Shown here: positions 53,780 to 64,000 of the stretch, in pieces
How the letters are laid out: every line of letters begins with the position of its first letter
Numbering within the stretch: the stretch's first letter is position 1
Assembly (NCBI RefSeq): GCF_020497125.1
Contig: NC_059076.1
Span: 10,717,951-10,781,950, forward strand
Source: Mauremys mutica
Taxonomy: Eukaryota; Chordata; Testudines; Geoemydidae
Length of the DNA: 64,000 bases
Reading direction: 5' to 3'
Translations under genes and position numbers: made by a program
Notes under the pieces: model-generated
The model's input: the letters and a program-made list of their open reading frames with translations, nothing else
Database searches by the model: none
What the model was told of the DNA's origin: nothing

Positions 53780-55055
53780 CACCTAAGGCCAAATTTCTGT
53801 CACCTCCCTTTAAGAACAATGGGAGCTGCTGGGTGCTGAACTCTTTCTGAAAATCCACATACTTCTTTAAGTAAGTGCTGAAATCAGGGCTGGTGATTGC
53901 TGAGCTGTAGTGGGAATCTGGCCTTGCAAAGAACAAGCCTGTAACTCTTTGAGATACGTAAGAAGTACAGGTGTACACACATTTCTTTTGCCCAACACCA
54001 TGCATCCGTCCCTGACTAACTGACAGTACATATCCCATATGAAATCGGTACCAGGCAGAGTGCAATGATTCAGCTAGAAACGAAGTGGGCAAACAAGCCT
54101 GAGAAAAATGATTGAACTTCCTAAGATTCATATATTTGGCTGTTTAACAAAGCTTTTGCCAAACAGAGATAAAACATCTATTAGTCCCGAAGAGCCGTTA
54201 ATCTTTTAGCAAACACATGGTTGTGGGACTGTGGAGATAAGGTAGCCAGGGGTTGGGACAGCTGGTGAATAAAAATGTGTATGATTCAATATTGTTTCAA
54301 TAGATTTCCTTATAGTTCATTTGGAAATCATGATATCACTCAGTGACACTCCCACACACAAGCTGTGGCTCAATGGGAATGTGTTCTAAAGACCTGGGGT
54401 GTTTTTTGGAGATGTCTGGCATTGCTCATTTTCTTCGTGCAGAGACAGATCTCCAGCGATTAAAACATTAAAACAGCTGATTATACAGTGAATCCTTTTT
54501 TCTCGCCATCATCAAAGACACATTTCCTGTCTTCCGCTTGTGTCATAATTAACGGAACGTGTCAGGACACTTCTTTTCTGACTCCATCCCTTTAATCAAT
54601 CTGGTCTATTCTGAGAGACAACAGAATGGAACTCCCAAAAGCAGATCCTTTTTGGAAAAGGAAATGGAAATCTTATTATCCCAGTGCAGGGTGCAACAGA
54701 AAAACCTGCTAACTGTTATGTTTGTGAGCAATGAGAAGAAAGCCCAGCAGGTTGGATTTTTGGTTTGGGACTTGGTGTTCAGGAGCGTTCTGAACCGCTT
54801 CTTGCTGGGCAACAGGATTGCAATAGCAGAGATAAAAAACAGTCATTGTGAAGTTCAGGATATGTTACTGCCTAGAGATCCCCCACCAAATACACACAAT
54901 TTAATAAATAAATTCCCCTCCACACAATTTATATACCCTTCCCACTAATGAAAAAGCTCACTCATCGTTAGCCTGAAATCAATGGCAGTTTTGCTACTGG
55001 TGTCAACAGAACTCTGTCGAGCCCATTTATCTTGAGTGGAAAGGACATACGAACT
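53780..55055. other. No recognised gene
   Basis: Frames of 138 codons (53715-54131, minus) and 129 codons (54559-54948, plus) lack any recognisable domain; the first runs into the TTA microsatellite. Nothing else. Confidence 0.4.
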
Positions 55056-55059
55056 GTGG

Positions 55060-55131
55060 ACTAGATCCTCAGCTTCTGTAAGCCAGCCTAGCTCCATTGA
55101 CTTGATTTACATTAGCAGAGGACCTGACCCC
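55060..55131. repeat. Hairpin repeat family B
   Basis: CTAGATCCTCAGCTTCTGTA mirrored by TTTACATTAGCAGAGGACCT. Confidence 0.65.
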
Positions 55132-55187
55132 TTATTTCTCTGATGTCACACACTAGGGAAAAACAACTTTTCCTCTCCACTAAACAA

Positions 55188-55345
55188 AAGACATAAGAAT
55201 GGCCATACCGGGCAAGCCCAGTTTCCTGACTTCTGACAATGGCCAGTGCCAGGTGCTTCAGAGGCAACGAACAGAACAGGGAATCACCAAGTGATCCAGC
55301 CCCCATCCAGTCCTAGCTTCTGGCAAACGGAGGCTAGAAGGCTTA
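55188..55345 (-). mobile_element. CR1 3' end, antisense
   Basis: ACATAAGAATGGCCATACCG, TTCTGACAATGGCCAGTGCC and GGTGCTTCAGAGGCAACGAA: the terminal region of the CR1 group seen in sense at 42440. Confidence 0.85.
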
Positions 55346-56537
55346 CAAACCCGCTGGACACTCTGTAGCTTCAATTTAAGTGCAGTTGGTCTGAGAACCG
55401 AGACCATCCCACGTTCACGGTAGGCAGGTCTCCAGCATATTACAAGTGCCCAGAAATTTGCATCCCGAGAGTTTCCTATTCACAGAATGGTCTTGCCACA
55501 CCATATTTGCTCTAATGCCACTTCACACCAAGTTTGTGGGTAAACCAAAGGCATACTAGGCAGAGCGGCTGGATACACTGCTGCCTGGTCTTTTATTTCT
55601 CTCAGCACAACCTTTCTCCTTTGTTTGCCCTCTCTTCTCCCCCTCCTCCACCTGGCTTTATTTGAAGAGGGAGAGGTCCATTTGGTACTAAGAGAGGTCC
55701 ATGGATTTAGCTTAATAAATGCCAAGCCAAAACCTGATTGAAATCAGCTGTGCCTCTTTCCAGACCGATGGATCTTTTCCAGGAAGCCTTAATGTGCGCA
55801 TAAAATGTCAACTCCCTGAAATAATTTGCAGAAGATTAGTTCCATGGTGATTCTATTTGATAAGAATGGGTATTAACACTACCTCAGTGGGCCTATTTGT
55901 ACTCTGCCCAACTTACTGGGCATTTCCATAAAGATCACTGAAGTGTGAATGATAAACTAGCAGGAGAAAGCCTTCCCCCGCAATACCAGCTGTGTCTGAG
56001 TTCTGGATCTGAATGCGTTATGCTGGCCTAATTTATTTCTCCATTACATTTATGACCTAGGACCTGGCTTTGCAGCTATCATTGTCAGCCTTTTGGCCCT
56101 CTAATTATGCTAACGACAGCACCTGAATGCTAATCATCTTCCCTGTTCTTCACTTCAGGGAGCAACAAAGAAATCATCTGATTTCCTAAGCCTGTTATGA
56201 GAGGAGAAGGAGAGGAAATATGAGCTGCATAAAGGACTCTTACCTAACTGGAAGCTGTCCAAAATAAACCACAGTCGGGCTAAGGTCTCGACTGCCCCTT
56301 GGACTGTCCATGTGTACAGGAGCCTAATGGGGAGTAAGAACACTCTATAGTCAGGTAGAGTAAGAGTAAGTGGACATCATGTACCTGGTCATGTACCCAC
56401 CTCTGAACAGTAAGTGGGGAAGGATGGAGAGAGGGTGGAGTGAGGGCTCCATCTTAAGAGCCAACGAGAGTACAGGCTTGAAGCAAATGTGTCACAATCC
56501 CAGAGCAATGGGACAGCACAGCTAAGACTATGACCGT
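55346..56537. other. No recognised gene
   Basis: Short frames only; nothing recognised. Confidence 0.35.
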
Positions 56538-56883
56538 GGGTCTGTCTGTCTACATGTCTCACACAGTGTGGGTCTGTGGGACCCAGACTTGGGACTGTGT
56601 TTCTACGTGCTTGAGCATCCACCTGGGTTTACAATTACTCAAGCTGGGTCTCACAATCATACTAATGTCGCTATACTGCCCTGTGAGACCTTCTGGCTGG
56701 GGTCTGCCGCATGACCAGCATCCACCCTGCAAAATGACAGGATTTGGACCCGACTCAGACCCTGACCCAGCCCCACAGCAGGGCCCTAGGATCCAGGTCC
56801 TGTGTGCTTGCTAACCCAAGTCAAACTGATTTGGGTGTGTACGGTAGGGGAGCTTCGGTTCAGCATGCAGTGTAGACCTACCC
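56538..56883. mobile_element. TA-MITE family member (GTCTAC termini)
   Basis: GGGTCTGTCTGTCTACATGT at the left, inverse GGGTAGGTCTACACTGCATG at the right, 346 bp. It shares CTTGAGCATCCACCTGGGTT-like and CCCTAGGATCCAGGTCCTG-like words with the 5719 unit, in the same order. Confidence 0.78.
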
Positions 56884-57359
56884 AGTGGGAGCCATCACTA
56901 CGTGCCTCCTAGTGGGCAGGTGTGGCACTGCAGTGAGCCCCACCTCACCTTCCCTACTTGGGCAGCAATACATTCACTCTCACAGACCAGGACAACGAGA
57001 AACCAAACAAACTAAGCCTGTCTCAGACACAGCCTCATGGCAGGAGCATGGCAATAACAGTTCAGAGGGCCCAAACTCAGTCCAAATACAAAGTCCCTGC
57101 ACCTGCTCAGGTTAGTCTCCCAGAGCTAGAAAGAGCTCGCCACCTGAATAGCTTCCAATCCCTTCTCCCTGTTCTTCTGCCTGTTCCTGTTTAAATAGAC
57201 CAGCCACAGGGTGGGGCAGGAATCCTTCTTCATTGCACCCAGATGGTGTTGGTTGAGATTTGGCTGTCTCTTAAAGGGGTAATACATTCCTTCACTGGCA
57301 GCCTCTCTCCTGAAAATCCATCTCTGATACTGTATTCAGAGCAATTATAAAAATCTGGC

Positions 57360-58052
57360 TGTAGCGGGGTGGACCCCGCTCCGGCCCGGAGGGGTTTAAA
57401 AAGTGGCCTGGCAGGGCTTGAGAAGACAGCCTTTAGCCTGGGCTGATTGGGGAAGTGGCTGCAGGTGAGGCCACGCCCCAAACTGAGCCACAGGCCTTAT
57501 AAAAAGGCCAGGGAAGCCAGAAGCGAGACAGTCTCTCTCTGGCTATAGAGAGAGATGGGCCTGGCTGCTTAGGAGCTTGAGATTGGATACCTGAGTGCAG
57601 CAGGGCTGGGGAAGGCTGAGGAGCCGGGGAGCTCCAGCCTAGAAAGCCCCAGGCTGTGGCCTAGCAGTGGGCCAAAGGTACTGGGGGTTGCAGGGGGCAA
57701 CCTAGGGGTAGGCCAAGGCAGCAGGTCCAAACCCCTTTGCCTGTGATGAGTAGGCTGATACTACAGTCTGCCCCAGAGTGTGGGGCTAGACAATGACTGG
57801 CAGTAGCCAAATACTGAGGCAAGGTGGGGATAGAGGGTGGGGGTTCCCTGAAACAGAAGGGGAGACCCAGAGAGAAAGGGGTTACTGCTAGGGGGCAGCA
57901 CCCCATGTAAAAGGGCACCGGGGTCCAGGGAGGGACTCGGGCCTGAGAACATGTGGATCACCAGCCTGCAGAGGGCGCTCCGAACGCTGGAACGAGCTAA
58001 TTCCCGGAGTCACCAGCAGGAGGCGCCGCGGGGGTGAGTCCAACCCGTTACA
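57360..58052 (+). mobile_element. Solo LTR, family L, copy 2
   Basis: 693 bp from TGTAGCGGGGTGGACCCC to CAACCCGTTACA with a 5-bp duplication CTGGC (57355-57359 and 58053-58057). TATAAAAA lies at 57498-57505. Inverted relative to 25917-26649; both share GGCGCCTCCTGCTGGTGAC-like and CGGGAATTAGCTC words next to one end. Confidence 0.85.
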
Positions 58053-58304
58053 CTGGCCCTTTGATTTTTTTAAATAAAATTCAAAGAAAGAATATATTTA
58101 TAATGTTTTCTTAGAGAAAGAATCCCTACCTAGATATATGTGAAGGGGTGGGGGAAAGTAGATTTTAAAAAATATAGTTTGAGGTCAAGACAATAGTAAA
58201 CATAGTTGGGTGGTAGGAATTTCATGGCAGTGCAGGTAACTCAGGCATTCACTATGCAGTAGATGTTAGCTCATTTCCCTAGTGCAACACTGGATGATTT
58301 CGTC

Positions 58305-58387
58305 GGTGCTGGTCCTGCTTTGAGCAGGAGGTTGGACTAGATACCTCCTGAGGTCCCTTCCAACCCTCATATTTTATGATTCTATTA
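58305..58387 (+). mobile_element. CR1 3' end, sense
   Basis: GGTCCTGCTTTGAGCAGGAG then GTTGGACTAGATACCTCCTG and TTATGATTCTATT. Only the last about 80 bases remain. Confidence 0.88.
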
Positions 58388-58744
58388 GTTAAAGTCCTCA
58401 TGCCTGGGGGTTTCCATTCATAAAGAAGAGGGATTTCATAGCTGGATAGCAGACTTCTGATAATTTCATAGCCACAAGGTATGACTCTTTCCACTAGTTA
58501 GCCAAAGGATTTCTTCCCTAAGTCCTGGTCTCCCTTCCCCCAGTGTAAATCAGGAATAACTTGATTGAAATCAGTGAAGTTACGCCACGGTGAAGTTGTT
58601 CTTTACCAATTCACTCTGCAGCAGACTGACACCCAGCATTCTCACGCAGTGTTGCAAAGGCTTGCGATGATTAGATGGCAGTTGTTCAGCAGGCACACCC
58701 TACACTTGCAGAGGGAGTTACGGCTGGGTTTTAACGTCAAGTCA

Positions 58745-58860
58745 AATTTCCCAAAGCGCCTACAGAACTTAGGTGCCTAAGTCCCATTTTCAAAAGCACC
58801 TAACTCACTTAGAGGTGCAATTCACAAAGGTGTTTAGGCATCCAACGCCCATTGATTTTT
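58745..58860. repeat. Hairpin repeat family A, composite
   Basis: AACTTAGGTGCCTAAGTCCC, then CAAAAGCACCTAACTCACTT and GTGTTTAGGCATCCAACGCC; two partial copies adjoin. Confidence 0.6.
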
Positions 58861-59059
58861 AATGTTAAGAGCAGGACTTGGGAAGTCATTTGCACTGCAT
58901 AACAGCAACAATGACGTCATTGCCGATACAACAGCCGTAAATGCCTACCCTTCAGCGCTGGCCTACTTAGTTCAGTGACTCAGGGTGGTAGTGGTGTAAG
59001 ACCTCTCCGTTCTCCTCCCTTCTACCTGCTCCAGAGAGGCAGTAAGCAGACACTCCTAT

Positions 59060-59183
59060 TAGGGGGACCAGACAGCAAGTATGAAAAATTGCGACAGGGG
59101 GTGGGAGGCAATAGACGCCTATATAACACAAAGCCCCAAATATCAGGACAGTCCCTATAAAATCGGGACATCTGGTCACCCTA
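59060..59183. mobile_element. 124-bp hAT-like MITE (TAGGGKGACCAGA termini)
   Basis: Left TAGGGGGACCAGA and right inverse TAGGGTGACCAGA (12 of 13 identical) with a perfect 8-bp duplication ACTCCTAT at 59052-59059 and 59184-59191. Confidence 0.9.
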
Positions 59184-59488
59184 ACTCCTATGTGCCTGGG
59201 CCCAATATCTGGATAGCTCGTGGAAGGGGTATGCTTTTCCCTGGATGCGCAACTTGAGGGAGGAATTAGCTGTAGTATGGCAACTGTGCCTTTTAAGGCT
59301 GTGTTTCCCAGCCAGTCTGAATGGGGCAGGGTGATGGGAAGTTCTTGTTGTTTTGCACAGCCAGGTGGCACCAGGCATTGAAGAAAGCAGAGCTGTTGGT
59401 AGCACCTTAGGCGTGATGTGATCACTGAATGAACAGGCATTCAGTCTCCAGGGCTGTGATTCTGGCACCTTACAACAACAGCTATGCT

Positions 59489-59588
59489 GGAATTTTCAAA
59501 GAAGCCTAAGGGAACTGGACACCCAATTTCCCTTGATTTTCAATTGGAGTCAGGCACCTAAGTCTCTTAGGCTTCTTTTAAAATCCCA
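59489..59588. repeat. Hairpin repeat family A
   Basis: GGAATTTTCAAAGAAGCCTA mirrored by TTAGGCTTCTTTTAAAATCC with CAGGCACCTAAGTCTC inside. Confidence 0.88.
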
Positions 59589-59910
59589 GCTTAAACTCAT
59601 ATCAAAGGCTGGCTTTTTACAACAAAATATTTAAAAACAAAAGGAAATTTTGCTTCCAGGAAATTAAGCATTAGCCTTTGGGTGTGAAGGGACAGATATT
59701 AAATTGATGTTGTCCTACAATTTACCTTTAGCACAAAACTAGAGGCCTGAAATGGAATCTGCCTAAATAGTGCAAAACCATCTTCTTCTGGCTGTCCCAG
59801 TCCATCTGTGTCAGTTGTTTAGGGCCCAACTCTGGTGTCCGTAGCCATGCCGAGTAGTGTCGCTGGAGTGTTCTACATTTGTATGTATGTAAATAGTTAA
59901 TAGAGAAGGG

Positions 59911-60019
59911 GTAACATTTTCAAAAGAGTGTAAGAGACTTAGGATCCTAAGTCTCACTTTAAAAAAAAACAATGGGACTTAGGCACCTACATCATTGAAA
60001 TGCTTTTGGAAATTTTAAC
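59911..60019. repeat. Hairpin repeat family A
   Basis: AACATTTTCAAAAGAGTGTA mirrored by ATGCTTTTGGAAATTTTAA; contains the palindrome GACTTAGGATCCTAAGTC. Confidence 0.75.
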
Positions 60020-60289
60020 GTTAGGTTTGTAATTCACCGAAGCATTTTTGACAATTTTGCTCAAAGTGCCAGTAGCTGGTATTCAAGAACATGTAGCACA
60101 ATCCCTGGGTTTTGTAGGGTGAATGGCATGTACGGTTGCACCCGGCAAATGGCTTCCTCTCTGCAACACTTTACATTAGCTCTTCACAAGTACTACCGGA
60201 CTCCACAAACTGAAGTCGGTGGAGATAATTTGTGAAGTACGAAGCTGCTCAAATGACTAAGGGTACCAGAATCCGGCCCTTACACTATA

Positions 60290-60380
60290 AATTCCTTGAA
60301 AACAGGATTATCTTTTTCGGGGTCTTGTATACACTGAGTAAACCTGGTGCTCTAAACAAATAAATAATTACCATTAATTA
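60290..60380 (+). repeat. MIR-type tail fragment, sense
   Basis: AAATTCCTTGAAAACAGGAT, GTCTTGTATACACTGAGTAA, then an AAATAAATAATTA end. Confidence 0.5.
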
Positions 60381-60623
60381 CACATGCCCCTCAGTCTTCT
60401 AGGGTCCTGCTAGCTTGTTCAGTGAAGTACAAATGCCCTTCCTAAAGTGTGGGTACTTCTTCAGAGCCACTACAAGATGACAGATCAAAAATACTGGAGT
60501 GTAGACTAGCTATGTGCACCAGAAGGAGGAACTTATAATAAGCAAACAGAAACATTACAACCCACTACAATCCCATTTTCATGCCAGTTTTCTACCTGCT
60601 GCATGTTGGCAAGGGCAGGAACT

Positions 60624-60817
60624 ATATATAGATATATCTCCAATTATATATCTCCTAGAACTGGAAGGGACTTTGAAAGGTCATCAAGTCCAGCCCCCTG
60701 CCTTCACTAGCAGGACCAATTTTTGCCCAAGATCCCTATGTGGCCCCCTCAAGGATTGAACTCACAACCTTGGGTTTAACAGGCCAATGCTCAAACCACT
60801 GAGCTATCCCTCCCCCC
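60624..60817 (-). mobile_element. tRNA-derived turtle SINE (Cry-I type), near full length
   Basis: Read on the minus strand: GGAGGGATAGCTCAGTGG with box A TAGCTCAGTGG (60796-60806 on plus), box B GAGTTCAATCC (60753-60763), body GAGGGGGCCACATAGGGATC, then tail GGGGGCTGGACTTGATGACC and AGTCCCTTCCAGTTCTAGGA. Internal RNA polymerase III promoter boxes are both intact. The tail resembles CR1. TAGATATA near both edges may be the target duplication. Confidence 0.88.
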
Positions 60818-60965
60818 ATCTAGATATAAAACTAGATTTATATCTAGAGCAAACCAGTTTTGCTTTCCTGTTAGCATGATAAATAGAGATGCAGTGGGGA
60901 AAAAGACATTAGCAAGTAAAGAGGTGCAGTAAGGTACCTAGGTTAGCATAAAAACACAATCCCTG

Positions 60966-61363
60966 AAGCATGAGGGGACTGGGATTGTTTAGTCTGCAGA
61001 AGAGAAGAATGAGGGGGGATTTGATAGCTGCTTTCAACTACCTGAAAGGGGGTTCCAAAGAGGATGGATCTAGACTGTTCTCAGTGGTAGCAGATGACAG
61101 AACAAGGAGTAATGGTCTCAAGTTGCAGTGGAGGAGGTTTAGGTTGGATATTAGGAAAAACTTTTTCACTCGGAGGGTAGTGAAGCACTGGAATGGGTTA
61201 CCTAGGGAGGTGGTGGAATCTCCTTCCTTAGAGGTTTTTAAGGTCAGGCTTGACAAAGCCCTGGCTGGGATGATTTAGTTGGGTTTGGTCCTGCTTTGAG
61301 CAGGGGGTTGGACTAGATGACCTCCTGAGGTCCCTTCCAACCCTGATATTCTATGATTCTATG
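60966..61363 (+). mobile_element. CR1 LINE 3' end, sense, young copy
   Basis: The last about 400 bp of CR1: end of ORF2, a short 3' untranslated segment and the terminal ATTCTATGATTCTATGA repeat. 5' truncated, as is usual for CR1. No target duplication seen, also usual. Confidence 0.95.
60970..61278 (+). pseudogene. CR1 ORF2 C-terminal fragment
   Basis: A 102-codon open frame encodes the end of the CR1 ORF2 protein: [19 protein letters not shown], then [20 protein letters not shown], then [20 protein letters not shown] and [12 protein letters not shown]. It lies downstream of the reverse transcriptase active site, which is missing because of 5' truncation. The absence of stops shows the copy is young. 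The first Met is inside the original protein, so it is not a real start. The frame ends 10-15 bp before the short CR1 tail. No function is expected. Confidence 0.92.
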
Positions 61364-61493
61364 AGCCACTACACAGGCCAAAATTCAAGCACCTGATTGT
61401 TTTTGTGTCTAGCGGATTGATTTTTATGGCAAATGTATTGCTTGGGAGGGGGGAGGTTGGGTTTTATACATCTCAGCTGGAGCAGTTTGTGGC

Positions 61494-62153
61494 TGTATGG
61501 TGGGGTGTTCACCCCATACTATCCTGGAAAGGGTTAAATGAGGATGAGAAGGGGCCAGTTAAGCAGATAGCAAATCTAATTCCCCTCAGGTGTGGCCTAA
61601 ATTACCCCTGACTGATGATGGAGCCCAGTTCAGAAGGAATAGGCAGGGCTAGTATAAAGCCAGGAAGTTGGCAGCAGAAAAGGGCTGCCGGAGAAGCGGG
61701 CTGCAGCTGCTCCCTGGGAGCTGGACACTTGAGTTGGACCCCATGGGCGGGCCAGAGCACCGAGAAAGAGAAGGGATGTAGGAAGGAGTATAGGGAAATA
61801 GCAGAAGGGTCTGGGCGTAAGCAGAGCATGGTTGCTGGATAGAGGGTCCCTGTGCTGGAATCCAGAGGAGAGGGCAGACCCAGGTTCCCCTTCCAGCCAC
61901 TGGGAAAGTAGCACAGTCAGGACAATGATCTGAAGATTGCCAGGGATGGGTCGCTGTGTGGGACTTTGATATCCCAAAAGAGGGAAAATGCCCAGTGACC
62001 AGTCATGAGGGCCAAGCCACAAAGAGGGAGCAACTGAGTTAAAGAGAGAGAGAGGGGAGGTGCAGGGCATATGAATGAGAGATGGAAAGGTGCAGAGCTA
62101 ATCTCTAGAACAGCCAGGAGGAGGTGCCCTAGTGCTGAGTCTATCCTAGGACA
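61494..62153 (+). mobile_element. Solo LTR, family L, copy 3, diverged
   Basis: TGTATGGTGGGGTGTTCACC to CTATCCTAGGACA, about 660 bp, with TATAAAG at 61653-61659. Read from the right, GGCACCTCCTCCTGGCTGTT and GAGATTAGCTCTG match the corresponding end of copy 2. No clear duplication. Confidence 0.7.
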
Positions 62154-63065
62154 GGTGAAATTACATTGCTGGGCTTAACCACTGCTTGTTCACATTATGT
62201 TATAGCAACATGCATTGGTTTGTAAAATAGTTCTGGGTTTTTAAGTCACTCTCATGCTGGTTTGGTGCCTGACACGGTTTTTGAACAGATGAGGTTAGTA
62301 TCACTCTCTTGTGTGGCTGCAACCGGGCCCTTAACGAGAGAGCACCCTCCTGAAGGTGATGCCAGATTATGCCCTGGAGATGGAGGAGGCACCACTGAGA
62401 GTCTCAGAACCCTGGGTTCCCTCTGGGGTATTAAGACACAGGACACAGCTCACTTGCTGGCTCTGTTCTGCTTCCCAATGCAGCTCGAACTAAATGCCTC
62501 TGAATTAAACGAGAACCATCACTTGCGCCAGTGCTGCCCAGATGTCCAGAGCAGGCACTGAGCAGAGCTACAGGCAGGTCTGCTGCCATCTTACAATGGG
62601 TGATGGGACGGAGATGGGGCGGGGGAATTCTTACCCACTACTTCACTGCTCTCAGGTGCATTCTTCTGGGAGTAAATGATTAAACATTGGAGTACAGAGT
62701 TTCATGTTTAAATGTCAAGCTTGAAATGTATTGGATGAAAAGAGAAATCAATAGGATTTCAATTCTCTTGTCATAAATATGGCTTTTGTTGGTAGCTAAA
62801 CAAGAAAATGACTGGGCATTCCATCTCATGTGTTTTCTAATTCTTGTTTTCCCCCTCACCAGACAGATACATGACAGAACTGACTAGCAGGCACAAATAC
62901 CTCCCCCTCGGACTCTGCATTATTTTAGGTCAGGAGAGTGGTCACACGTTATTAAAGAGATATTTCCCACTGCACTCTGCCTGATTACGATATTAACAGT
63001 TCGTGGGCTGCCACACAAACCACAATGTAAGCTTTTCCTTTTGTCTTCTCTCATGAGAATCACTG
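62154..63065. other. No recognised gene
   Basis: Short frames only (99 codons at 62262-62561). 62690-63050 is non-repetitive AT-rich DNA. Confidence 0.35.
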
Positions 63066-63070
63066 CGATG

Positions 63071-63140
63071 GACTAAATTCTCAGCTGGTGTAAATCTCCT
63101 GGTTCTGATAGAACTACACAAGTTTATACCACAGAGGTAT
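63071..63140. repeat. Hairpin repeat family B
   Basis: AAATTCTCAGCTGGTGTAAA then AGTTTATACCACAGAGG. Confidence 0.55.
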
Positions 63141-63427
63141 CTGACTCTGTGTCTCCAACCCCCATGCACACACTTAGACAGCTACTGCTTAGAATCAGCT
63201 ATTTTCTTTTGGTTTGCTCAAGCGTGCCAAGCTCAGAAACGTTGCTATGCATTTTGGAAGATTTGCTTTTTCTATAGTGAAACAATAATTCTTGAGAGAA
63301 ATAAGTCATCTACAGAAGATATGTCAGTCGACAGCTTCCAAGAAAGCTGAATCTTCTGATCAAGGCAAACCAATAGTTAGCTCTGACAAGGGATTTTGAA
63401 AGAGCAGATGAGTATAACACCACCAAG

Positions 63428-63625
63428 CTCCCATACAGCACTTTTCATCAGTGGATCTTCAAGTGCTCTACAAAGGAAGTTAGTATCATTATACCCATGT
63501 TACAGATGGGGAAACTGAGGCACAAATCAGTGCAGTGACTTGCTCAAGATTACCCAGCAGGACAATGGCAGAGCCAGGTCTCCTGAAGTCCCAGGCCAGT
63601 GCTCTAGCCAGTAAGCAAGCATCTT
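63428..63625 (-). repeat. MIR-type CORE-SINE, antisense, well preserved
   Basis: AGCACTTTTCATCAGTGGAT, ATACCCATGTTACAGATGGG, GAAACTGAGGCACAAATCAG, then CCAGGCCAGTGCTCTAGCCA at the tRNA-like end. Confidence 0.88.
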
Positions 63626-64000
63626 TTTCATCAGCTCAGAATGATAGCCATGGTCCAAATAAGCTTCCTTCGGACGCTAGAGAAATGCTCACTGCTTGCT
63701 GAAAATCAGATGGGGAGGATTGCTTTCACAACGCACCCAGAATCTCCAGGGCTGACGCTTAACTGAGCCGTAGCTGAGGGATCCAAGCTTCTTGGGTCTG
63801 CAAAATCCAGCTGGAGTTCTCAGAGGGACAATTGTTCACGTGAAATGATCACCTCTTCCCGCATCTAGCCAGAGGTGGTGGAAATGGCATTCACTGGGTG
63901 GTGTGCAGGCACCAGAAGGAGCTTAGGTGAGACAGTCTCAGCACTGCACCATTCCAATGCGGGCCAAGGCAATCAGATGTTATTGGCATAAGCTCTACAT
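63626..64000. other. No recognised gene
   Basis: Nothing recognised up to the window edge. Confidence 0.35.

Noticed and set aside
54559..54948. 129-codon plus-strand frame
   Set aside because: Looks somewhat protein-like, but I find no domain, no splice signals at plausible exon edges and no repeat-family protein; evidence is too thin.
60753..60806. Functional tRNA gene
   Set aside because: Box A and box B are intact, but the sequence continues into the SINE body and CR1-like tail and lacks a closed acceptor stem.

Overview
The window reads as non-genic, repeat-dense DNA from a reptile, most likely a turtle. The evidence is the repeat fauna. There is a tRNA-derived SINE whose 3' tail matches the CR1 LINE tail. 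There are many CR1/L3 3' ends in both orientations, many MIR-type CORE-SINEs, Neptune-type Penelope retroelements, hAT and Harbinger-like non-autonomous DNA transposons, and a Ty3/Gypsy element. I recognise no host protein-coding exon, rRNA or functional tRNA gene. Every coding region I can support belongs to a mobile element, and each is broken or truncated. The rest looks like intron or intergenic sequence.

Layout. 1-3.34 kb: a Ty3/Gypsy element on the minus strand (integrase start, RNase H, RT, protease, gag, 5' LTR), cut by the window edge. 3.37-3.77 kb: two Penelope fragments, one with a decayed hammerhead ribozyme. 5.2-8.65 kb: a hAT MITE, then a nest in which a 1.4-kb hAT-like element with a CpG-rich interior sits inside a TA-flanked MITE, then another MITE. 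12.0-14.6 kb: a dead CR1 LINE split by an 840-bp DNA transposon carrying a 50-bp minisatellite. 15.4-23 kb: MITEs, MIRs, CR1/L3 and a nested SINE. 24.1-26.65 kb: two LTR-like units with target-site duplications, one holding a hAT MITE. 36.25-37.28 kb: a 5'-truncated Penelope element encoding a GIY-YIG endonuclease C-terminus, followed by a hammerhead with an intact core, flanked by a 12-bp duplication. 45.7 kb: another hAT MITE. 48.8-50.9 kb: a 2.1-kb Harbinger-like element. 51 kb: an LTR. 57.4-58.05 and 61.5-62.15 kb: two LTRs related to the one at 25.9 kb. 59.06 kb: a 124-bp hAT MITE. 60.6-61.4 kb: a tRNA SINE and the 3' end of a CR1.

The elements form partnerships rather than pathways. CR1 supplies the 3' tail used by the SINE. 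At least four elements share the CAGGGCYGGCTCYAGG terminus and 8-bp duplications expected of one hAT transposase. The Penelope fragments share a hammerhead-bearing segment. Three short hairpin families recur many times. Boundaries supported by duplications are exact; other repeat ends are approximate. Family names rest on recognition and were not searched.
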